A DNA stretch of 64,000 nt from Albidovulum sp. (GTDB taxonomy: Bacteria > Pseudomonadota > Alphaproteobacteria > Rhodobacterales > Rhodobacteraceae). Below the pieces are notes generated by a model. The model was given only the letters and a program-made list of their open reading frames with translations, searched no databases and was not told the origin of the DNA. A program made the translations under genes and the position numbers. Shown here in pieces: positions 61,834 through 64,000 of the stretch (within the stretch, counting starts at the first letter, position 1; each line of letters starts with the position of its first letter). The stretch is from positions 310,001 through 374,000 of the forward strand of contig JACKKB010000003.1 of the NCBI GenBank assembly GCA_020637635.1, read 5' to 3'.

Positions 61834-62703
61834 TCAGGCGCGCACCAGCCGTTCGTAATCTGCCGCGACCCGGCGCGTGATCTCGCCCACCTCGAAACTG
61901 AAGTCGCCGATCTGCCCGACCGGCGTGACCTCTGCCGCGGTGCCGGTCAGCCAGCATTGCTCGAACCCTTCCAGTTCCTCGGGCATGATATGGCGCTCGT
62001 GAACCTTGATCTGCATGTCCCGCAGCATGCCGATCACGGTCTGCCGCGTCAGCCCGTTCAGGAAGCAGTCGGCCTTCGGCGTATGCACCTCGCCGTCCTT
62101 GACGAAGAAGATGTTGGCGCCGGTCGCCTCGGCCACATAGCCGCGATAGTCGAACATCATCGCGTCCGAACAGCCCTTGGCCTCGGCGGCGTGCTTGGAC
62201 ATGGTGCAGATCATGTAAAGACCCGCCGCCTTGGCCTCCGAGGGGATCGTCTCGGGGCTCGGACGTTTCCACTTCGAGATATCGAGCTTGGCGCCCTTCA
62301 TCTTGGCGTCGCCGTAGTAGTTGCCCCATTCCCAGCCGGCGACGGCAAGCCGCACCGGATTGCGCCGCGCCGAGACGCCCATGTCCTCGCCCGCGCCGCG
62401 CCAGGCCACCGCGCGCACATAGGCGTTGGTCCAGCCGTTGGCCTTCAGCATCGCCTCCTTGGCGGCGTCGATCTCTTCGGCCGTAAAGGGGATCTGCATG
62501 TCGAGAAGCTCGCCCGACCGCAGCAGCCGCCTGGAATGCTCGTGGCCCTTGAAGATCTTGCCGTCATAGCAGCGCTCGCCCTCGAATACCGACGACGCGT
62601 AGTGAAGCGCGTGGGTCAGGACATGCACCTTCGCGTCACGCCATTCCACAAGCTTGCCGTCCATCCAGATCTTGCCATCGCGATCATCATAGGCACCAGC
62701 CAT
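61834..62703 (-). CDS. ilvE: Branched-chain amino acid aminotransferase
   Basis: A 289-residue fold-type IV PLP enzyme. It has HALHYASSVFEGERCYDGK, GAGEDMGVSARRNPV-type residues, the Schiff-base lysine in PSEAKAAGLYM, and TGANIFFVKDGEVHTP plus LNGLTRQTVIGML. It interconverts Leu, Ile and Val with their 2-oxo acids. ATG 62703 was chosen because GGAGG is 5 bases upstream. It is divergent from the petP-like gene; the 164 bases between contain repeats and a petP promoter. Confidence 0.95.
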   Translation of the reverse strand: MAGAYDDRDGKIWMDGKLVEWRDAKVHVLTHALHYASSVFEGERCYDGKIFKGHEHSRRLLRSGELLDMQIPFTAEEIDAAKEAMLKANGWTNAYVRAVAWRGAGEDMGVSARRNPVRLAVAGWEWGNYYGDAKMKGAKLDISKWKRPSPETIPSEAKAAGLYMICTMSKHAAEAKGCSDAMMFDYRGYVAEATGANIFFVKDGEVHTPKADCFLNGLTRQTVIGMLRDMQIKVHERHIMPEELEGFEQCWLTGTAAEVTPVGQIGDFSFEVGEITRRVAADYERLVRA

Positions 62704-62736
62704 CATACCCTCCTCAGGCCCTGGCATTTTCGAATG

Positions 62737-62778
62737 TTGCGCGAATTAGGTCCGGATCGGACATGATATTGCGCGAAA
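62737..62778. promoter_or_regulatory. Two TTGCGCGAA direct repeats flanking a dyad in the ilvE-petP gap
   Basis: TTGCGCGAA occurs at 62737-62745 and 62769-62777. Between them lies GTCCG-GAT-CGGAC (62750-62762), a perfect 5-bp palindrome. The block is centred in the divergent gap, so it may control one or both genes. The same 9-mer occurs upstream of the maoC-like gene at 26531. The bound regulator is unknown; the MarR-type protein encoded next door is one candidate. Confidence 0.35.
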
Positions 62779-62803
62779 TCTGTGGATCGCTAGCAATTGA
62801 TTC

Positions 62804-62832
62804 TTGGAAAGTCAACATCGCTGACATAAAAT
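62804..62832 (+). promoter_or_regulatory. Possible promoter of the petP-like gene
   Basis: TTGGAA (62804-62809), a 17-base spacer and TAAAAT (62827-62832), 36 bases before the ATG. The spacing is ideal and both hexamers differ from consensus in only two bases or fewer. Confidence 0.5.
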
Positions 62833-62867
62833 CACGTCAGGATGTCTCAACGAAAAGGACTGCAGCC

Positions 62868-63377
62868 ATGGCGAGCGGAGCTGCGGCGGTTCCGGGCGGT
62901 GAAAGTCTTCTCTTCCTGACGGACGAACAGCTTCGGAAGGGAATCGAGGCGATGTTCTTCGCCTATCGCGCCTTCACGGCCGATCCCGACCGGATCCTCG
63001 AAAACCACCAGTACGGCCGTGCCCACCACCGCGCGATCCATTTCATCAACCGCCAGCCCGGGCTGACGGTCAACGCGCTTCTGGCGATGCTCGGGGTAAC
63101 CAAGCAGTCGCTGAACCGCGTCCTGCGCACGCTGGTCGAAGACGGGCTTGTCGAGGCGCGCGTGGGGCGCACCGACAAGCGCGAGCGCAACCTGTTTCTG
63201 ACCGCGAAGGGCGCGACGCTGGAACGCGAACTTTCCGATGCCCAGCGCGCCCGCATGCGGGCAGCCTATCGTGCCGCCGGGCCCGCGGCCGTCGCCGGTT
63301 TCCGGCAGGTGCTCGAGGCCATGATGGAGCCGGAGATGCGCCGCTTCTACCGCAACGGCCGGGACGGTGGCGCATGA
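62868..63377 (+). CDS. petP: MarR-family regulator, PetP-like
   Basis: A 169-residue winged-helix protein starting MASGAAAVPGGES. FFAYRAFTADPDRILENHQYGRAHH is the dimer region, LAMLGVTKQSLNRVLRTLVEDGLVEARVGRTDKRER the helix-turn-helix and wing in pieces, and a helical C-terminus follows. In Rhodobacter capsulatus petP lies immediately before the response regulator petR, whose product is needed for cytochrome bc1 expression; here the next gene is an OmpR-type regulator. The symbol rests on that gene order and family resemblance. AAGGA lies 8 bases before the ATG, and the stop overlaps petR (ATGA). Confidence 0.75.
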   Translation: MASGAAAVPGGESLLFLTDEQLRKGIEAMFFAYRAFTADPDRILENHQYGRAHHRAIHFINRQPGLTVNALLAMLGVTKQSLNRVLRTLVEDGLVEARVGRTDKRERNLFLTAKGATLERELSDAQRARMRAAYRAAGPAAVAGFRQVLEAMMEPEMRRFYRNGRDGGA

Positions 63378-64000
63378 CCCAGGGACCAGACGCCCATCTC
63401 CTGATCGTCGACGATGACGAACGGATTCGCACGCTTTTGCAGAAGTTCCTGATCAAGAACGGCTTTCTCGTATCCGCCGCGCGTGATGCCGGCCACGCCC
63501 GCCGGCTGCTGGGCGGGCTCGAGTTCGATCTCATCGTCATGGACGTGATGATGCCCGGCGAAGACGGGATCAGCCTGACGCGCGCGCTTCGACCCCGCCT
63601 GTCGACACCGATCCTGCTTCTGACCGCGCGCGGCGAAACCGCCGACCGCATTGCCGGGCTAGAGGCCGGGGCCGACGACTATCTCGCCAAGCCGTTCGAA
63701 CCGAAGGAGCTTCTGCTCAGGATCAACGCGATCCTGCGCCGCACGCCGGTGAAGGTGCAGCCGAAGCTGCCGCGCACGCTCAATTTCGGCACCGTGCGCT
63801 ACGATGCGGATCGTGGCGAGCTCTGGCGGTCCGACGAACTTGTGCGCCTGACCGCGACCGAGGCCGCGCTCATGCGCATCTTTGCCGCCCGGCCGGGCGA
63901 ACCGATCACCCGGACGCAGCTGGTCGAGGACATCGGCCGTGCCTCTGGCCGCGGCGAATCGGGTCAGGCGCAGGACCGCGCCGTCGATGTCCAGATCACC
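63374..64000 (+). CDS. petR: OmpR/PhoB-family response regulator, PetR-like (cut at window end)
   Basis: 209 codons are visible and the frame runs off the window without a stop. The receiver domain has LLIVDDDERIRTLLQK, Asp57 in MDVMMPGEDG and Lys106 in YLAKPFEPKELL, and a winged-helix DNA-binding domain begins around residue 130 (LNFGTVRYDADRGEL). It overlaps the MarR-type gene by ATGA, the petPR arrangement known upstream of petABC in Rhodobacter capsulatus. Here the bc1 operon is about 16 kb away. No histidine kinase is adjacent. The symbol is likely but not proven. Confidence 0.78.
   Translation, partial: MTQGPDAHLLIVDDDERIRTLLQKFLIKNGFLVSAARDAGHARRLLGGLEFDLIVMDVMMPGEDGISLTRALRPRLSTPILLLTARGETADRIAGLEAGADDYLAKPFEPKELLLRINAILRRTPVKVQPKLPRTLNFGTVRYDADRGELWRSDELVRLTATEAALMRIFAARPGEPITRTQLVEDIGRASGRGESGQAQDRAVDVQIT

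Overview
The window is a continuous, gene-dense stretch of a high-GC alphaproteobacterial chromosome, most likely a member of the Rhodobacteraceae (Rhodobacter/Roseobacter relatives). Support for this: the Rieske protein uses exactly the Rhodobacter residue numbering for its cluster ligands; a petP/petR-type regulator pair is present; an 18-base match to the GGATCACCTCCTTTCT type of 16S 3' end occurs; and gene content and codon use are typical of that family. I see no insertion sequence, prophage, tRNA, rRNA operon or CRISPR array. Most genes look like stable core chromosome.

Layout. 0-4 kb: formaldehyde detoxification (fghA), a YaiI protein, a DMT permease, a HAD phosphatase and an ornithine cyclodeaminase relative, all on +. 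4-13.5 kb, mostly on -: a PepSY membrane protein, then a glycan or surface-polysaccharide neighbourhood (WbqC protein, sulfotransferase, a GT-D-like/DegT-aminotransferase fusion, GtrA, AsnB, GT39). 13.67-13.86 kb: a gene-free stretch encoding, on -, a highly structured RNA with an extreme Shine-Dalgarno sequence, an 18-codon ORF, competing stems and a terminator, directly upstream of the GT39 gene. 13.9-18.4 kb (-): queuosine-precursor transporter, phytase-like esterase, MepA, UMF1-type MFS protein, thioesterase. 18.5-21.9 kb: yggT, recQ, and a GumN protein facing them. 22-24 kb: groESL with a textbook promoter, CIRCE operator and terminator.

24-33 kb (+): family II pyrophosphatase, HAD protein, MaoC hydratase with a clear promoter and operator-like dyad, ribF, a YcgN/threonine aldolase pair, prs and pepT. 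33-43 kb: a soluble hybrid histidine kinase divergent from an alpha-2-macroglobulin plus penicillin-binding protein 1C pair, which probably forms a periplasmic defence and repair module. 43-46.5 kb: thiolase, metallophosphoesterase, a 15-bp tandem repeat, glutathione transferase and a LysE exporter. 46.6-49.4 kb: petABC (cytochrome bc1 complex). 49.4-52.8 kb (-): thiBPQ under a TPP riboswitch.

53-64 kb: aroC, an HD protein, a metallo-beta-lactamase-fold hydrolase, a DMT permease, HU, AMP nucleosidase, a SelW-like protein, a methyltransferase, an epimerase-like protein, a ribokinase, ilvE, and a MarR-family/OmpR-family regulator pair (petP-petR-like). The last gene is cut by the window edge. 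Start codons were chosen from Shine-Dalgarno spacing and family length, and several differ from the longest open frame.
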